From contig NZ_JAKSXN010000006.1 of NCBI RefSeq assembly GCF_022427145.1, forward strand, positions 1 through 64,000: a stretch of DNA of 64,000 nucleotides, written 5' to 3'. The position numbers and the translations under genes were made by a program. Position 1 is the first letter of the stretch. Every line of letters starts with the position of its first letter. This stretch comes from Paenibacillus timonensis. GTDB lineage: Bacteria; Bacillota; Bacilli; Paenibacillales; Paenibacillaceae. This document shows, piece after piece, positions 26,515-35,814 of this stretch. The notes beneath the pieces were generated by a model. It saw only the letters and a list, made by a program, of their open reading frames with translations, was not told where the DNA came from and searched no databases.

Positions 26515-27752
26515 AAGGAATATTCTCGGAAAACCGTTGGAAGGTACTCATCGCCGACGATGAGCGCATTATTCGCGAAGGCATCCGTGACAGCGTGGAC
26601 TGGGAAAGCTTGCGCCTTACGGTAGTCGCCGAGGCGGAAGACGGCGAGGAAGCCTTGGAGATGGCCATCCGGCACGGCGTCCATATCCTGCTCGTTGACC
26701 TGAACATGCCGATCATGGACGGCATCGAGCTGATGAAGCGGGTTCGCGAGCAGTTGCCGGAGTGTAAAATCGTCATCATCACGGGTCATGACGAATTCGC
26801 GTATGCGCAAAAGGCAATTCGCCTTCAAGTGAAGGATTACATTCTGAAGCCGGCCAATCCGGCGCAGCTCGAGAAGGTGCTGCGCCAGGTGCGCGGGGAA
26901 CTGGAGGAAGAAACGTCCAAGCAGCAGCAATGGCAAGAAGCCTCGCGGCAAATTACCCGCAGCTACCCGCTCCTGAGGGAGCGGTTTTGCCAGCAGTGGC
27001 TGGACGGCGGAATGACGGGCGTAGAAATCTCCGAACAGCTGCAGTTTTTGAAGCTGCCGGACGCCTGCCCCGATTGGCTCGGTATCATCCGTTTGCCTGA
27101 ATCGGCTGGCTCCTCCACAGTCCTCAAAGAGAACGAACGGCAGCTTTACGGATATGCGGTCGAAAATATCGCCGCCGAGGTGCTCGCCTCCTATCCCAAG
27201 GCCATCTTCCGCGATCCCTTCGGCCTGATCGTCGTCCTGCTGTGGAGTTTGGACGCCGAGGCCGATTTCAACCGCATCGAGTCCTTGGTGCGAACCCACT
27301 TGAAAATCGCCGCCGAGGTCCATTTGGCCGAGGGGAGCAGCGACGTGCTGGAGCTTCCGGCCATTTACCGGAGAGCCAAGTCCGCCGTCATGAAGGAAAC
27401 CGTCGTTTCGCCGCTGGTGCGCCGAGCCAAGCAGTACATGCTGGAGCATTTCGGCGACGGCGGGCTAACCCTGGAAGCGATGGCGCAAGAGCTGCAATCT
27501 TCCCCGGCTTATTTAAGCCGCATGATCAAGCAGGAGCTAGGGACGACGTTTAACAGTTATTTGACGCAACTTCGCATCCGACGAGCGACCCGGTTGTTGA
27601 ATGCAACCGAGCTGACGATTGCCGAGATCGCCGAACAAGTCGGTTACGAAACCCAGCATTATTTTAGTACGGCATTCAAGCGGTCGACCGGTCTTTCTCC
27701 GCTGCAGTACCGCAAAGGCGCATTTGGACGCGAAGACGCCCAGGGGGAGTAA
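26511..27752 (+). CDS. YesN-type response regulator with AraC DNA-binding domain
   Basis: A 413-residue regulator. The receiver domain (10-130) has the acidic pair DD at 16-17, the phospho-acceptor Asp 63 in LLVDLNMPIMDG and the conserved Lys in DYILKP. A linker follows and then two AraC-type helix-turn-helix units from about 305 (LTLEAMAQELQSSPAYLSRM, then LTIAEIAEQVGYETQHYFST). It should be phosphorylated by the upstream kinase and activate the sugar ABC operon that starts 180 bases downstream. The start overlaps the kinase stop (ATGA). A terminator overlaps its own stop codon. Confidence 0.93.
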   Translation: MKGIFSENRWKVLIADDERIIREGIRDSVDWESLRLTVVAEAEDGEEALEMAIRHGVHILLVDLNMPIMDGIELMKRVREQLPECKIVIITGHDEFAYAQKAIRLQVKDYILKPANPAQLEKVLRQVRGELEEETSKQQQWQEASRQITRSYPLLRERFCQQWLDGGMTGVEISEQLQFLKLPDACPDWLGIIRLPESAGSSTVLKENERQLYGYAVENIAAEVLASYPKAIFRDPFGLIVVLLWSLDAEADFNRIESLVRTHLKIAAEVHLAEGSSDVLELPAIYRRAKSAVMKETVVSPLVRRAKQYMLEHFGDGGLTLEAMAQELQSSPAYLSRMIKQELGTTFNSYLTQLRIRRATRLLNATELTIAEIAEQVGYETQHYFSTAFKRSTGLSPLQYRKGAFGREDAQGE

Positions 27753-27768
27753 ATCTCCCCCCTTTTTT
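27743..27768 (+). terminator. Terminator of the sensor operon
   Basis: GGGGGAG-TAAAT-CTCCCCC followed by six T. The 5' arm lies inside the last codons of the regulator gene, and the stop codon is in the loop. Confidence 0.92.
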
Positions 27769-27882
27769 GCGCGATTTTCCGCCCCCTCCCCTTCCTTCTA
27801 TTTTTGAGCCAAGCCTTCCACAAAGGTTCGATTTTTATAAAAAGAGTCAATTCGCTGTAAATACGGCCTCCCCTTCGCTTGC

Positions 27883-27909
27883 TATACTCCCTACTGTAAA
27901 CGCATTCAT
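27883..27909 (+). promoter_or_regulatory. Promoter with cre site for the xylFGH-type operon
   Basis: A TATACT -10 box (27883-27888) lacks a good -35 at 17 bases, as expected for an activator-dependent promoter. CTGTAAACGCATTCAT (27894-27909) fits the CcpA cre consensus WTGNNARCGNWWWCAW at 15 of 16 positions and covers the expected transcription start, a repressing position. Confidence 0.65.
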
Positions 27910-27932
27910 TTCAGGTATAGGGGGAATCGGCT

Positions 27933-29027
27933 TTGAAGAAGGTAACGGTTATTTTACTTGCACTGGCGATGGTATTGGCCCTCGCGGCTTGCGCCAACGG
28001 CGGAAACGGCGGCGGCAGCGGATCGGGCAACAGCGAGAAGGGAACGATCGGCATTGCCATGCCGACGAAATCATCCGAACGCTGGGTGAACGACGGGAAC
28101 AACATGGTCAAGGAATTTAAGGACCTGGGTTATGGCACCGATCTGCAATATGGAGAAGACGTCATCGAAAACCAGGTGTCGCAAATCGAAAATATGATCA
28201 CCAAAGGCGTAAAAGTCCTTGTCATTGCCGCCATCGACGGCGGCGCCCTCACGGACGTGCTGCAAAAAGCCCATGACCAGGGCATTCAAGTCGTCGCCTA
28301 CGACCGGCTGATCATGAACAGCGAGTACGTCGACTACTACGCTACCTTCGACAACTTCAAGGTTGGCGTGCAGCAGGCCTCCTACATTGAAGAGAAGCTG
28401 GGCCTGAAGGACGGCAAAGGCCCGTTTAACATCGAACTGTTCGGCGGCTCGCCGGACGACAACAACGCCTACTTCTTCTATGACGGCGCCATGTCCGTGC
28501 TTCAGCCGTACATCGATTCCGGCAAGCTCGTCGTGCGCAGCGGACAAACCAAGATGGAGCAAATCGCCACGCTGCGTTGGGACGGGGCTACCGCTCAGGC
28601 CCGCATGGATAACTTGCTGAGCGCCCACTATTCCACGGAGAATATCGACGCGGTGTTATCCCCTTATGACGGGATCAGCATCGGGATCCTTTCTTCGCTC
28701 AAGGGCGTCGGCTACGGCTCCGGAAGCAAAACGATGCCGATCGTGACCGGTCAAGATGCCGAGCTGGCTTCGGTCAAATCGATCTTGGCTGGCGAGCAGA
28801 CGCAAACCGTCTTCAAGGATACGCGCGAACTGGCGAAAAAGGCGGTCTCCATGGTCCAAAGCATACTCGAAGGCACGGAAGCCGAGGTCAACGACACGAA
28901 AACCTACGATAACGGCGTCAAGGTCGTTCCTTCTTACCTGCTCGAACCGGTTTCGGTCGACAAGGACAATGTCGAACCGGCGCTCGTCGACACCGGCTAT
29001 TACTCCAAGGAAGATCTGGGACTCTAA
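27933..29027 (+). CDS. Sugar ABC transporter binding lipoprotein (XylF/ChvE type)
   Basis: A 364-residue lipoprotein. The signal peptide ends in a lipobox LAAC, so the mature protein is attached to the outer face of the membrane. A Gly/Ser-rich linker follows, then a Peripla_BP_4 fold with [30 protein letters not shown] and [11 protein letters not shown] motifs typical of D-xylose and multiple-sugar binding proteins. TTG is the start, with AGGGGGAA upstream. It is the first gene of a three-gene ABC operon, and a stem-loop after it may raise its transcript level relative to the other two. Confidence 0.9.
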   Translation: MKKVTVILLALAMVLALAACANGGNGGGSGSGNSEKGTIGIAMPTKSSERWVNDGNNMVKEFKDLGYGTDLQYGEDVIENQVSQIENMITKGVKVLVIAAIDGGALTDVLQKAHDQGIQVVAYDRLIMNSEYVDYYATFDNFKVGVQQASYIEEKLGLKDGKGPFNIELFGGSPDDNNAYFFYDGAMSVLQPYIDSGKLVVRSGQTKMEQIATLRWDGATAQARMDNLLSAHYSTENIDAVLSPYDGISIGILSSLKGVGYGSGSKTMPIVTGQDAELASVKSILAGEQTQTVFKDTRELAKKAVSMVQSILEGTEAEVNDTKTYDNGVKVVPSYLLEPVSVDKDNVEPALVDTGYYSKEDLGL

Positions 29028-29046
29028 CATCCACTTACGGTGACCG

Positions 29047-29086
29047 GCATAGCGGCGGACGCGGATTCGGGCGACCGTCGCTATGC
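29047..29086 (+). other. Intercistronic stem-loop between binding protein and ATPase genes
   Basis: GCATAGCG pairs perfectly with CGCTATGC across 24 bases of GC-rich loop sequence. There is no T run. Such hairpins usually protect the upstream message and give more binding protein than transporter. Confidence 0.6.
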
Positions 29087-29109
29087 GCTTACCCTAAGCG
29101 AAAGGCCAG

Positions 29110-30648
29110 GTGGCGCAAGTGAGCAATACGATTTTGGAAATGAGGGGCATTACGAAGACCTTCCCGGGCGTCAAAGCGCTAAGCCAGGTCAACCTAAAGG
29201 TAGCCTCAGGGGAAATCCATGCCTTATGCGGGGAAAACGGGGCCGGCAAATCGACGTTAATGAAGGTGCTCAGCGGCGTTTATCCGCATGGCTCTTATGA
29301 CGGAGATATCCTGTTTGAAGGCAAGGTTTGCGAATTCAAGGACATCAAGGAAAGCGAACAGTTGGGGATCGTCATTATCCATCAGGAGCTTGCGCTGATC
29401 CCCTACCTCTCCATCGCGGAGAACATTTTTCTCGGCAATGAGCAAAGCCGACGCGGGCTGATCGATTGGAACGAAACCACGGTCAAAACGAAAACGCTGC
29501 TGCAACGTGTTGGCCTGAACGAATCGCCAGCCACGCGCGTCCTGGAACTGGGCGTCGGCAAGCAGCAGCTGGTGGAGATCGCCAAAGCGTTGTCCAAGCA
29601 GGTCAAGCTGCTGATTCTCGACGAACCGACGGCCGCCCTGAACGAGAAGGACAGCGAAAATCTGCTGGAGTTAATCCTGGAGCTGAAGAAACAAGGCATC
29701 ACCTCCATCATCATTTCGCACAAATTGAACGAAATCAGCAAGGTCGCCGATTCGATCACGATCTTGCGAGATGGCAAGACGATTCAGACTTTGGATATGA
29801 AAGCCGACCAGGTGACCGAGGATCTAATCATCAAGGGCATGGTCGGGCGCGATCTCACCCACCGCTATCCGGAACGGGTTCCCCGGATCGGCGAGGTCAT
29901 CTTTGAAGTACGCGGCTGGGAAGCGACTCACCCGCAGCAAGAAGAACGCAAAGTGCTGGACGGCATCAACCTGAACATCCGCCGCGGAGAAATCGTCGGG
30001 ATCGCCGGCTTGATGGGCGCGGGCCGAACCGAACTGGCGATGAGCCTATTCGGCCGGTCCTACGGAAGGCATATTAAAGGCCAACTGTTCCTGCACGGCA
30101 AAGAAGTGCGGTTTAACGATATCAGCCAGGCGATCAAGCACGGCGTTGCTTATGTTACCGAAGACCGCAAGCAGTACGGCTTAGTTTTGATCGACGATAT
30201 TAAACGCAACATTTCGCTGGCTTCGTTAAGGAAGCTGTCCCGCCGAGGCGTCATCAACGAACGGGAGGAAGTGCTGGTCGCCGAGGAGTACCGGAGCAAG
30301 TTGAATATTAAAACGCCGAGCATTTTGCAGAAAACGGTCAACCTGAGCGGAGGCAACCAGCAGAAGGTCGTCCTCAGCAAGTGGATCTACGCACAGCCGG
30401 AAATTTTAATTCTCGATGAGCCGACGCGAGGCATCGATGTCGGAGCCAAATACGAAATCTATTCGATCGTCAATCAACTGGCGGACGAGGGCAAAGGCAT
30501 TTTGTTCATCTCCTCCGAGCTGCCGGAAATTCTCGGGATGTGTGACCGCATCTACGTCATGAGCGAAGGCCGGATCACCGGGGAAGTCCAGCGCGAGGAT
30601 GCCACCCAGGAAGTGTTGATGAAATCCATGACTCGAGGCAGGGGGTAA
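29110..30648 (+). CDS. Sugar ABC transporter ATP-binding protein, duplicated (XylG/GguA type)
   Basis: A 512-residue protein with two fused ABC ATPase domains. The first has Walker A GENGAGKS at 41-48, a Walker [12 protein letters not shown] and the switch His in ISHKL. The second has a degenerate Walker A ([13 protein letters not shown]), signature LSGGNQQKV and Walker [15 protein letters not shown]. This asymmetry is standard for ribose/xylose-class transporters. GTG is the start, with GAAAGG five bases before; a GTG nine bases later is also possible. It powers uptake with the permease that follows four bases after its stop. Confidence 0.92.
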   Translation: MAQVSNTILEMRGITKTFPGVKALSQVNLKVASGEIHALCGENGAGKSTLMKVLSGVYPHGSYDGDILFEGKVCEFKDIKESEQLGIVIIHQELALIPYLSIAENIFLGNEQSRRGLIDWNETTVKTKTLLQRVGLNESPATRVLELGVGKQQLVEIAKALSKQVKLLILDEPTAALNEKDSENLLELILELKKQGITSIIISHKLNEISKVADSITILRDGKTIQTLDMKADQVTEDLIIKGMVGRDLTHRYPERVPRIGEVIFEVRGWEATHPQQEERKVLDGINLNIRRGEIVGIAGLMGAGRTELAMSLFGRSYGRHIKGQLFLHGKEVRFNDISQAIKHGVAYVTEDRKQYGLVLIDDIKRNISLASLRKLSRRGVINEREEVLVAEEYRSKLNIKTPSILQKTVNLSGGNQQKVVLSKWIYAQPEILILDEPTRGIDVGAKYEIYSIVNQLADEGKGILFISSELPEILGMCDRIYVMSEGRITGEVQREDATQEVLMKSMTRGRG

Positions 30649-30652
30649 ACCG

Positions 30653-31816
30653 ATGCAAGCGGTTAGCGAACTTTTCAGAAAAAACATACGCCAGTACGGC
30701 ATGATCATCGCCCTGATCTTCATCACCGTGCTGTTTCAAATTTTGACGGGCGGCATCTTGCTGAAGCCGCTCAATATTACGAATCTGATTTTGCAGAACA
30801 GTTACATTTTGGTGCTGGCCATCGGGATGGTGCTTGTCATCATCACAGGACATATCGATTTGTCCGTCGGCTCCATCGCCGCCTTTATCGGCGCCCTGGC
30901 TGCCATCATGATGGTCGATCTTCAGTGGCCTACGTTCCTTGCAATCATCATCTCATTGGTGATCGGCGGGTTGATTGGGGCTTGGCAGGGATTTTGGGTC
31001 GCTTACGTGAAAATACCGGCCTTCATCGTCACATTGGCCGGGATGCTGCTGTTCCGGGGCTTGACGATGATCGTACTCGGCGGCCAATCGATCGCGCCGT
31101 TCCCGAAATCGTTCCAGCGGATCAGCTCCGGCTTTATTCCCGACTGGTTCGGCGGCGGCAGCCTTCACACCCTGACGGTTCTCCTTGGCCTCATCCTCTC
31201 CCTCCTCCTGATTTGGCAGGAATGGAAGGAGCGCCGGACCCAGGCCAAATACCAGTTCGAGGTGGCGCCGGTCTGGATGTTCGTGACGAAACTCGTGCTG
31301 CTCGTTGCCGTCATCAACGTGTTTACCTTTGTGTTGGCCACCTATAACGGGCTGCCGAACATCTTGATCATCCTGTTCTTCCTGATCGTCATCTACTCGT
31401 TCGTCATGAACCGCATGGTGGCCGGACGTCATATCTACGCGCTTGGGGGCAATGAGAAAGCCGCCAAACTTTCCGGCGTCAAAACGAAAAAGGTGACGTT
31501 CTGGGTGTTCGTCAACATGGGCGCCTTGGCCGCGCTGTCCGGCCTGATCTTCGCCGCCCGCCTCAATTCGGCGACGCCGAAGGCCGGGACGAACTTCGAG
31601 CTCGATGCGATCGCGGCCTGCTTTATCGGCGGGGCTTCCGCCTCCGGCGGCATCGGCACCGTCATTGGCGCCATCATCGGCGGCCTCGTGATGGGCGTCA
31701 TGAACAACGGCATGTCGCTCATCGGTCTCGGGGTCGATTGGCAGCAGGGCATCAAAGGGCTCGTCCTGCTCCTCGCCGTCGCGTTTGACATTTACAATAA
31801 ATCGAAGACGAACTGA
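30653..31816 (+). CDS. Sugar ABC transporter permease (XylH/GguB type)
   Basis: A 387-residue inner membrane permease of the ribose/xylose class. About ten hydrophobic helices are visible, with the family signatures GHIDLSVGSIAAFIG in the second to third helices, YVKIPAFIVTLAGMLLFRG, and GGASASGGIGTVIGAIIGGLVMGV near the end. ATG follows AGGGGGTAAACC. It is the last gene of the operon. Confidence 0.93.
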   Translation: MQAVSELFRKNIRQYGMIIALIFITVLFQILTGGILLKPLNITNLILQNSYILVLAIGMVLVIITGHIDLSVGSIAAFIGALAAIMMVDLQWPTFLAIIISLVIGGLIGAWQGFWVAYVKIPAFIVTLAGMLLFRGLTMIVLGGQSIAPFPKSFQRISSGFIPDWFGGGSLHTLTVLLGLILSLLLIWQEWKERRTQAKYQFEVAPVWMFVTKLVLLVAVINVFTFVLATYNGLPNILIILFFLIVIYSFVMNRMVAGRHIYALGGNEKAAKLSGVKTKKVTFWVFVNMGALAALSGLIFAARLNSATPKAGTNFELDAIAACFIGGASASGGIGTVIGAIIGGLVMGVMNNGMSLIGLGVDWQQGIKGLVLLLAVAFDIYNKSKTN

Positions 31817-31838
31817 CACTCCGCCCTTGCATGAGAAA

Positions 31839-31879
31839 CAAGCAGGCCTCCGCCGGAAATTCGGACGGAGGCTTGCTTG
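31839..31879 (+). terminator. Probable terminator of the sugar ABC operon
   Basis: CAAGCAGGCCTCCG and CGGAGGCTTGCTTG arms form a long stem with an ATTCGG-type loop. The T run after it is weak (TGTGTTAT), so it may act mainly as an RNA stabiliser. Confidence 0.6.
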
Positions 31880-31921
31880 TGTGTTATACCCTTATGAGGC
31901 GCTGCCCCTCCTCCCCCTCTT

Positions 31922-31950
31922 TTGTGAAAGACTCAGAACCCGCGTATAAT
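31922..31950 (+). promoter_or_regulatory. Sigma-A promoter of the TetR gene
   Basis: TTGTGA (31922-31927), a 17-base spacer and a perfect TATAAT (31945-31950), about 45 bases before the start codon. Confidence 0.8.
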
Positions 31951-31996
31951 GGAGTTATCAATGCGAACCGGATCATGTTAAAGCAGGTGATTCCCT

Positions 31997-32590
31997 TTGT
32001 CGAGTTCCCATCTCACCAAAAAGGCGCTTGCCGCCTCGCTGAAAAGCAGGATGACCCATACCCCTCTAAACAAAATCACCGTTAAGGATCTCGTGGACGA
32101 TTGCGGGTTAAACCGGCAAACGTTCTATTATCATTTCCAGGATATTTACGAGCTGCTCGGCTGGATATACCAGACCGAAGCGGTGGACGCCATTGCCGGG
32201 GAGCGCAGCTATCGCACCTGGACCAACGGGTTCCTGAAAATCTTCAAATATATCGAAGATAACCGGGCGTTTTGTTTGAACACGCTGAACTCCCTGGCGC
32301 GCAGCCACCTGGATTCCTACCTGTATAACGTGACGAACAGCCTGGTCATGGGCGTGGTTGAGGAAGTGTCTGCGGGGATGCATGTCGATGAGGCGGATCA
32401 ACGGTTCCTGGCGAACTTTTATACCCTGGCGTTTACCGGTCTCATCATTGGGTGGATGCGGGATGGAATGAAGGAACGGCCAGAAAGGATCATCGAAAAG
32501 CTCAGCGAATTGGTGGATGGTCATTTCGAGCAAGCGCTGCAGCGGTATGAGCACAAAGCCACCAGGTCCTCCACCTCGCATAAAAGGTAA
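31997..32590 (+). CDS. TetR family regulator (DhaS-like)
   Basis: A 197-residue regulator. The N-terminal helix-turn-helix reads ITVKDLVDDCGLNRQTFYYH, and the C-terminal part is the helical domain found in DhaS-type members (with FLANFYTLAFTGLIIGWMRDGM). The start is TTG with AGGTGA eight bases before. The gene has its own promoter and terminator. The oleate hydratase gene follows in the same direction, so a fatty-acid-responsive repressor role is possible but is only inferred from position. Confidence 0.85.
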   Translation: MSSSHLTKKALAASLKSRMTHTPLNKITVKDLVDDCGLNRQTFYYHFQDIYELLGWIYQTEAVDAIAGERSYRTWTNGFLKIFKYIEDNRAFCLNTLNSLARSHLDSYLYNVTNSLVMGVVEEVSAGMHVDEADQRFLANFYTLAFTGLIIGWMRDGMKERPERIIEKLSELVDGHFEQALQRYEHKATRSSTSHKR

Positions 32591-32640
32591 TGGGGAGACG
32601 GCCAGTAACTCGAAACATGGCTTTTTCCGTCGGAATCCTA

Positions 32641-32668
32641 GACACTCCTGAGGGAGTGTCGTTTTTTT
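32641..32668 (+). terminator. Terminator of the TetR gene
   Basis: GACACTCC-TGAG-GGAGTGTC, a perfect eight-base stem, followed by G and seven T. Confidence 0.92.
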
Positions 32669-32762
32669 ATACAGCGGCGCTTCATTGTGGATTTAGTTTG
32701 CTCCAAAGAGGGATTACATTGGGATTGTTCCATTCATCACACTCTTTGGAGGCGAAAGATCA

Positions 32763-34343
32763 ATGTCAGCAGAACATAACACGAGACAGGTTTATTTTGT
32801 CGGTGGAGGGATCGCTTCGCTGGCGGGAGCCGCTTTCCTGGTCCGCGATTGTGACTTTCCCGGTCGGAATATTCATGTGCTGGAGGAAATGAAGGTGCTG
32901 GGCGGCAGTAACGACGGTGCCGGAGACGGCGAGCACGGATATGTGATCCGCGGCGGCCGGATGCTGAATGACGAGACTTATGAAAATACTTGGGATTTGT
33001 TGCGCTCCATCCCTTCAATAGACCAGCCGGGGCTTTCGGTGCGGGATGAGATCATCGCTTTCGACACCGCCCATCCTACGCATTCCAACGCCCGGCTAGT
33101 GAACAAGCAAGGCCAAGTAGAGGACGTCACTTCCATGGGCTTTGATATGGCGGACCGGCTAGCCATGGTCAAGCTGATCGTGACGCCGGAGGAGAAGATG
33201 GGCAAGGCACGAATCAACGACTGGTTTAGCCCGCACTTTTTTGAAACGAATTTCTGGTACATGTGGGCGACGACCTTTGCCTTCCAGCCCTGGCACAGCG
33301 CCGTCGAGTTGAAAAGATACATGATCCGCTTTATGCATGAGTTTCCGCGGATCCATACCTTGGAGGGCGTGACCCGAACCCCGTATAATCAATACGATTC
33401 CATCATCCTGCCGCTTCATAAGTATTTGGAGGAGCGAGGGGTCGATTTCACGCTGAAATGCACCGTCACCGATCTGGATTTCAAGGAAGGCGACGAGATT
33501 ACCGCCACGCGCATGCACTATATCAAGGACGGCGTAGCCGGAACGCTGGATTTGGCGGAAGGCGACCTGGTGATCGTCACCAATGGCTCGATGACGGAAG
33601 GCTACAGCTTAGGCTCCATGTCCACGGCACCGAAGTTGAACGGCAAAGGCAGCTCCTGGCAACTGTGGGATCGCATTGCCGCCAAAAAGACGGGGCTAGG
33701 CAACCCTTCCTCCTTCGACGATCATATCGACGGCTCCAAGTGGGAGTCTTTTACGGTCACTTGCCAGGACTCGCGTTTTTTTGATCTGATGGAGGCTTTC
33801 TCGCGGAATAAGGCGGGCACCGGCGCGCTGGTCACCTTTAAGGATTCAAGCTGGCTCATGTCCATCGTGTTGGCCCATCAGCCGCATTTCCGCAATCAGC
33901 CGGAACATGTGAAAGTGTTCTGGGGCTACGGGTTGTTCCCGGATCGTGTCGGGGATTATGTGCCTAAGAAAATGTCCGAATGCAACGGCGAGGAAATTCT
34001 AACCGAGCTGCTGCACCATCTCCATTTCGATCAGGACAGGGAGGCGATCATCTCTAGCGCCAACTGCATTCCCTGTATGATGCCTTTCATTACGGCGCAG
34101 TTCATGCCCAGAGCGATCGACGACCGGCCGAAGGTTATTCCGGAAGGTTCCACCAACCTGGCGTTTATCAGCCAATTTTGTGAAATTCCGGACGACGTGG
34201 TGTTCACCGAGGAGTACTCCGTGAGAGCAGCCCGCATGGCGGTGTATGGCCTATTGGGGCTGAACAAGCCCATCGCGCCGATCAACCACTACCAGTACGA
34301 CGTGCGCACGCTACTGCAGGGCTTCGTCACCTCCTTCCGGTAA
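32763..34343 (+). CDS. ohyA: Oleate hydratase
   Basis: FAD-dependent oleate hydratases add water across the cis-9 double bond of oleic acid to give 10-hydroxystearate, and they detoxify unsaturated fatty acids. The 526-residue sequence shows the FAD-binding start YFVGGGIASLAGAAFLV (11-27), VLGGSNDGAG (45-54), the active-site stretch GGRMLNDETYENTWDLLRSI, the NFWYMWATTFAFQPWHSA region and a C-terminal SQFCEIPDDVVFTEEYSVR motif, all family hallmarks. The ATG has GGAGG about 12 bases upstream. It is transcribed alone with a strong terminator, behind a TetR gene. There is no signal peptide. Confidence 0.95.
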   Translation: MSAEHNTRQVYFVGGGIASLAGAAFLVRDCDFPGRNIHVLEEMKVLGGSNDGAGDGEHGYVIRGGRMLNDETYENTWDLLRSIPSIDQPGLSVRDEIIAFDTAHPTHSNARLVNKQGQVEDVTSMGFDMADRLAMVKLIVTPEEKMGKARINDWFSPHFFETNFWYMWATTFAFQPWHSAVELKRYMIRFMHEFPRIHTLEGVTRTPYNQYDSIILPLHKYLEERGVDFTLKCTVTDLDFKEGDEITATRMHYIKDGVAGTLDLAEGDLVIVTNGSMTEGYSLGSMSTAPKLNGKGSSWQLWDRIAAKKTGLGNPSSFDDHIDGSKWESFTVTCQDSRFFDLMEAFSRNKAGTGALVTFKDSSWLMSIVLAHQPHFRNQPEHVKVFWGYGLFPDRVGDYVPKKMSECNGEEILTELLHHLHFDQDREAIISSANCIPCMMPFITAQFMPRAIDDRPKVIPEGSTNLAFISQFCEIPDDVVFTEEYSVRAARMAVYGLLGLNKPIAPINHYQYDVRTLLQGFVTSFR

Positions 34344-34429
34344 GTCCGGAACAAAGCGGATGCGTGAATTGCCAAAATGACCCCTTTCGGATAAACTAGG
34401 CTTAATGGAATCAAAAATATGCGAAGTGA

Positions 34430-34479
34430 AGCACACTCGCGCATCCGCCAACCTTTGGCGTGCGCGGTGTGCTTTTTTT
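34430..34479 (+). terminator. Terminator of the oleate hydratase gene
   Basis: AGCACAC...GTGTGCT with an inner CGCGCA/TGCGCG stem and seven T. Confidence 0.9.
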
Positions 34480-34506
34480 GCGTTCAGAAAGGACGTGATT
34501 TCGTTT

Positions 34507-35390
34507 ATGACAACAGGGGTATACCTGGTCCATCAAATCGAAGAGGAGCCGCAAGGCGTCAACTATGGAAAAGGGGCATCCCCCACGACGAAGCGTTTAA
34601 AAAACTGCTGCATACGTTTTTCGCAGAATTTATCGCTTTGTTTTTTCCTGAATTGGAACAACATCTGGACTTCAGCCAAACTCGCTTTTTAATGCAAGAG
34701 CAACTTGTCGATGTGGTGGGAGAAGAAGCGCGAACGCTGGATCTTCTGCTAGAGACCAAATACATCGGAACGGATGCTTTCATTCTCCTCCATCTGGAAC
34801 CTCAGTCTTATCGGCAGACAGATTTCCACGAGCGAATGTTTATCTACTTCAGCCGGCTCTTTGAAAGGCACCGGAAAGAACATCAACTCATCATCCCCAT
34901 CGCGATCTTTACGTCCGCCGAAAGTAAGAACGAGCGGAATTCCTTGATCATGTCGATTCCAGGGGAGGACATTCTTCAGTTTCGGTTTTTGAAAGTCGAG
35001 CTAATCAACCAACCTTGGCGTAAGTTTATCGATTCCAACAACCCCGTAGCTGCTGCATTACTAGCCAAAATGGGCTACAATAAAGGGGAGGAACGGGAGC
35101 TCCATTTTTCCTATCTGCGCATGCTGCTGAAGCTCAGCCAAAGAATGCTGCAGGAACTGGCGAAACAATATGTAAAGGAGAGTGAAACCATCATGGAATT
35201 CATGCCATCCTGGATGCGCCAGGGTTATGAGAAGGGGCTGGAAGAAGGTATGGAGAAAGGGATCGCGCAAGGCACCCTGATCGAACGACAGCACGTCGCG
35301 CGAAGGTTGTTATCCAGAGGCTTCTCTCCGAAAGAGGTTGCTGATACGCTCCAAATACCAATCGAAGAAATCAACAAAATAATATACTAA
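34507..35390 (+). CDS. Rpn family recombination-promoting nuclease/putative transposase, apparent frame break near the N-terminus
   Basis: The main frame encodes the Rpn/PDDEXK_2 type: HDEAFKKLLHTFFAEFI, a nuclease core with LDLLLETKYIG and FILLHLEPQ (the D..E-x-K and Q elements), and a C-terminal repeat-like tail (GYEKGLEEGMEKGIAQG) ending in a small helix-turn-helix. Rpn proteins are RecA-independent recombination nucleases. The main frame has no start codon between the upstream terminator and the conserved HDEAF. A good start (ATG 34507, with AAGGA upstream) lies in another frame and reads MTTGVYLVHQIEEEPQG before running out. Joining the two needs a -1 shift or one missing base near 34566-34573, at an AAAAGGGG run. 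So it is a pseudogene, a frameshifted gene or a sequence error. Confidence 0.7.
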
Positions 35391-35423
35391 AGGGAAATGA
35401 CCGAAGGATAAAGAGGCCCCCCT

Positions 35424-35609
35424 CTAAGCGATGGGCATCTTTCTTCGATAGTCGGAGTAAGTGACTTTACTATATTTATTTAACAACCGGTCAAGAACAA
35501 CCGACTGATGGAGAACCCGTGCATGCCGCAGACCGTATCTCTGGGCCAGTCGATTCAATTCTTGTCTTTCCATTTCAATACGAAATCTGAGTTTTTCAGA
35601 ATTGTTCAT
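35424..35609 (-). CDS. Spo0E-like sporulation regulatory phosphatase
   Basis: A 61-residue protein with the Spo0E-family helical hairpin: a first helix (LRFRIEMERQELNRLAQRYG), a turn (LRHARVL) and a second helix carrying SVVLDRLLNKY, the counterpart of the SQELDxLI signature. Spo0E-type proteins dephosphorylate Spo0A~P and delay sporulation. The Gln-Glu of the signature is Val-Val here, but the key Ser, Leu and Asp remain. ATG at 35609 has AGGGTGA five bases upstream. It follows, in the same direction, a peptide pheromone gene and its receptor, past a terminator; a weak TTGCAT-17-TATTTG promoter lies before it. Confidence 0.8.
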   Translation of the reverse strand: MNNSEKLRFRIEMERQELNRLAQRYGLRHARVLHQSVVLDRLLNKYSKVTYSDYRRKMPIA

Positions 35610-35747
35610 TGCTATCACCCTAGGAACATATTAGAAGAGGTTGCCAAATATTGCATAATGAAACCTAATGCAAGAAACAAAAAAATTCCATTTTTTGAAA
35701 TGTTACGGCCTGGAAAGTTGCTCACCCTGTCTCTGTATACGCTATAA

Positions 35748-35790
35748 AATAAAAATAGGGTCAACCCAAAAGGGCTGATCCCTACTTTTT
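35748..35790. terminator. Terminator after the signal-peptide gene (works both ways)
   Basis: TAGGG..CCC-AAAA-GGG..CCCTA forms a hairpin with T runs on both sides (ATTTTTATTTT leftward, CTTTTTTTG rightward). It closes the receptor-peptide transcript. Confidence 0.75.
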
Positions 35791-35814
35791 TTGAATGGTT
35801 CAAGACAAAATATA

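Noticed and set aside
34560-34580. Programmed -1 frameshifting in the Rpn gene.
   Set aside because: A-AAA-GGG allows re-pairing in the P site only; no stimulatory hairpin was seen, so a mutation or read error is simpler.
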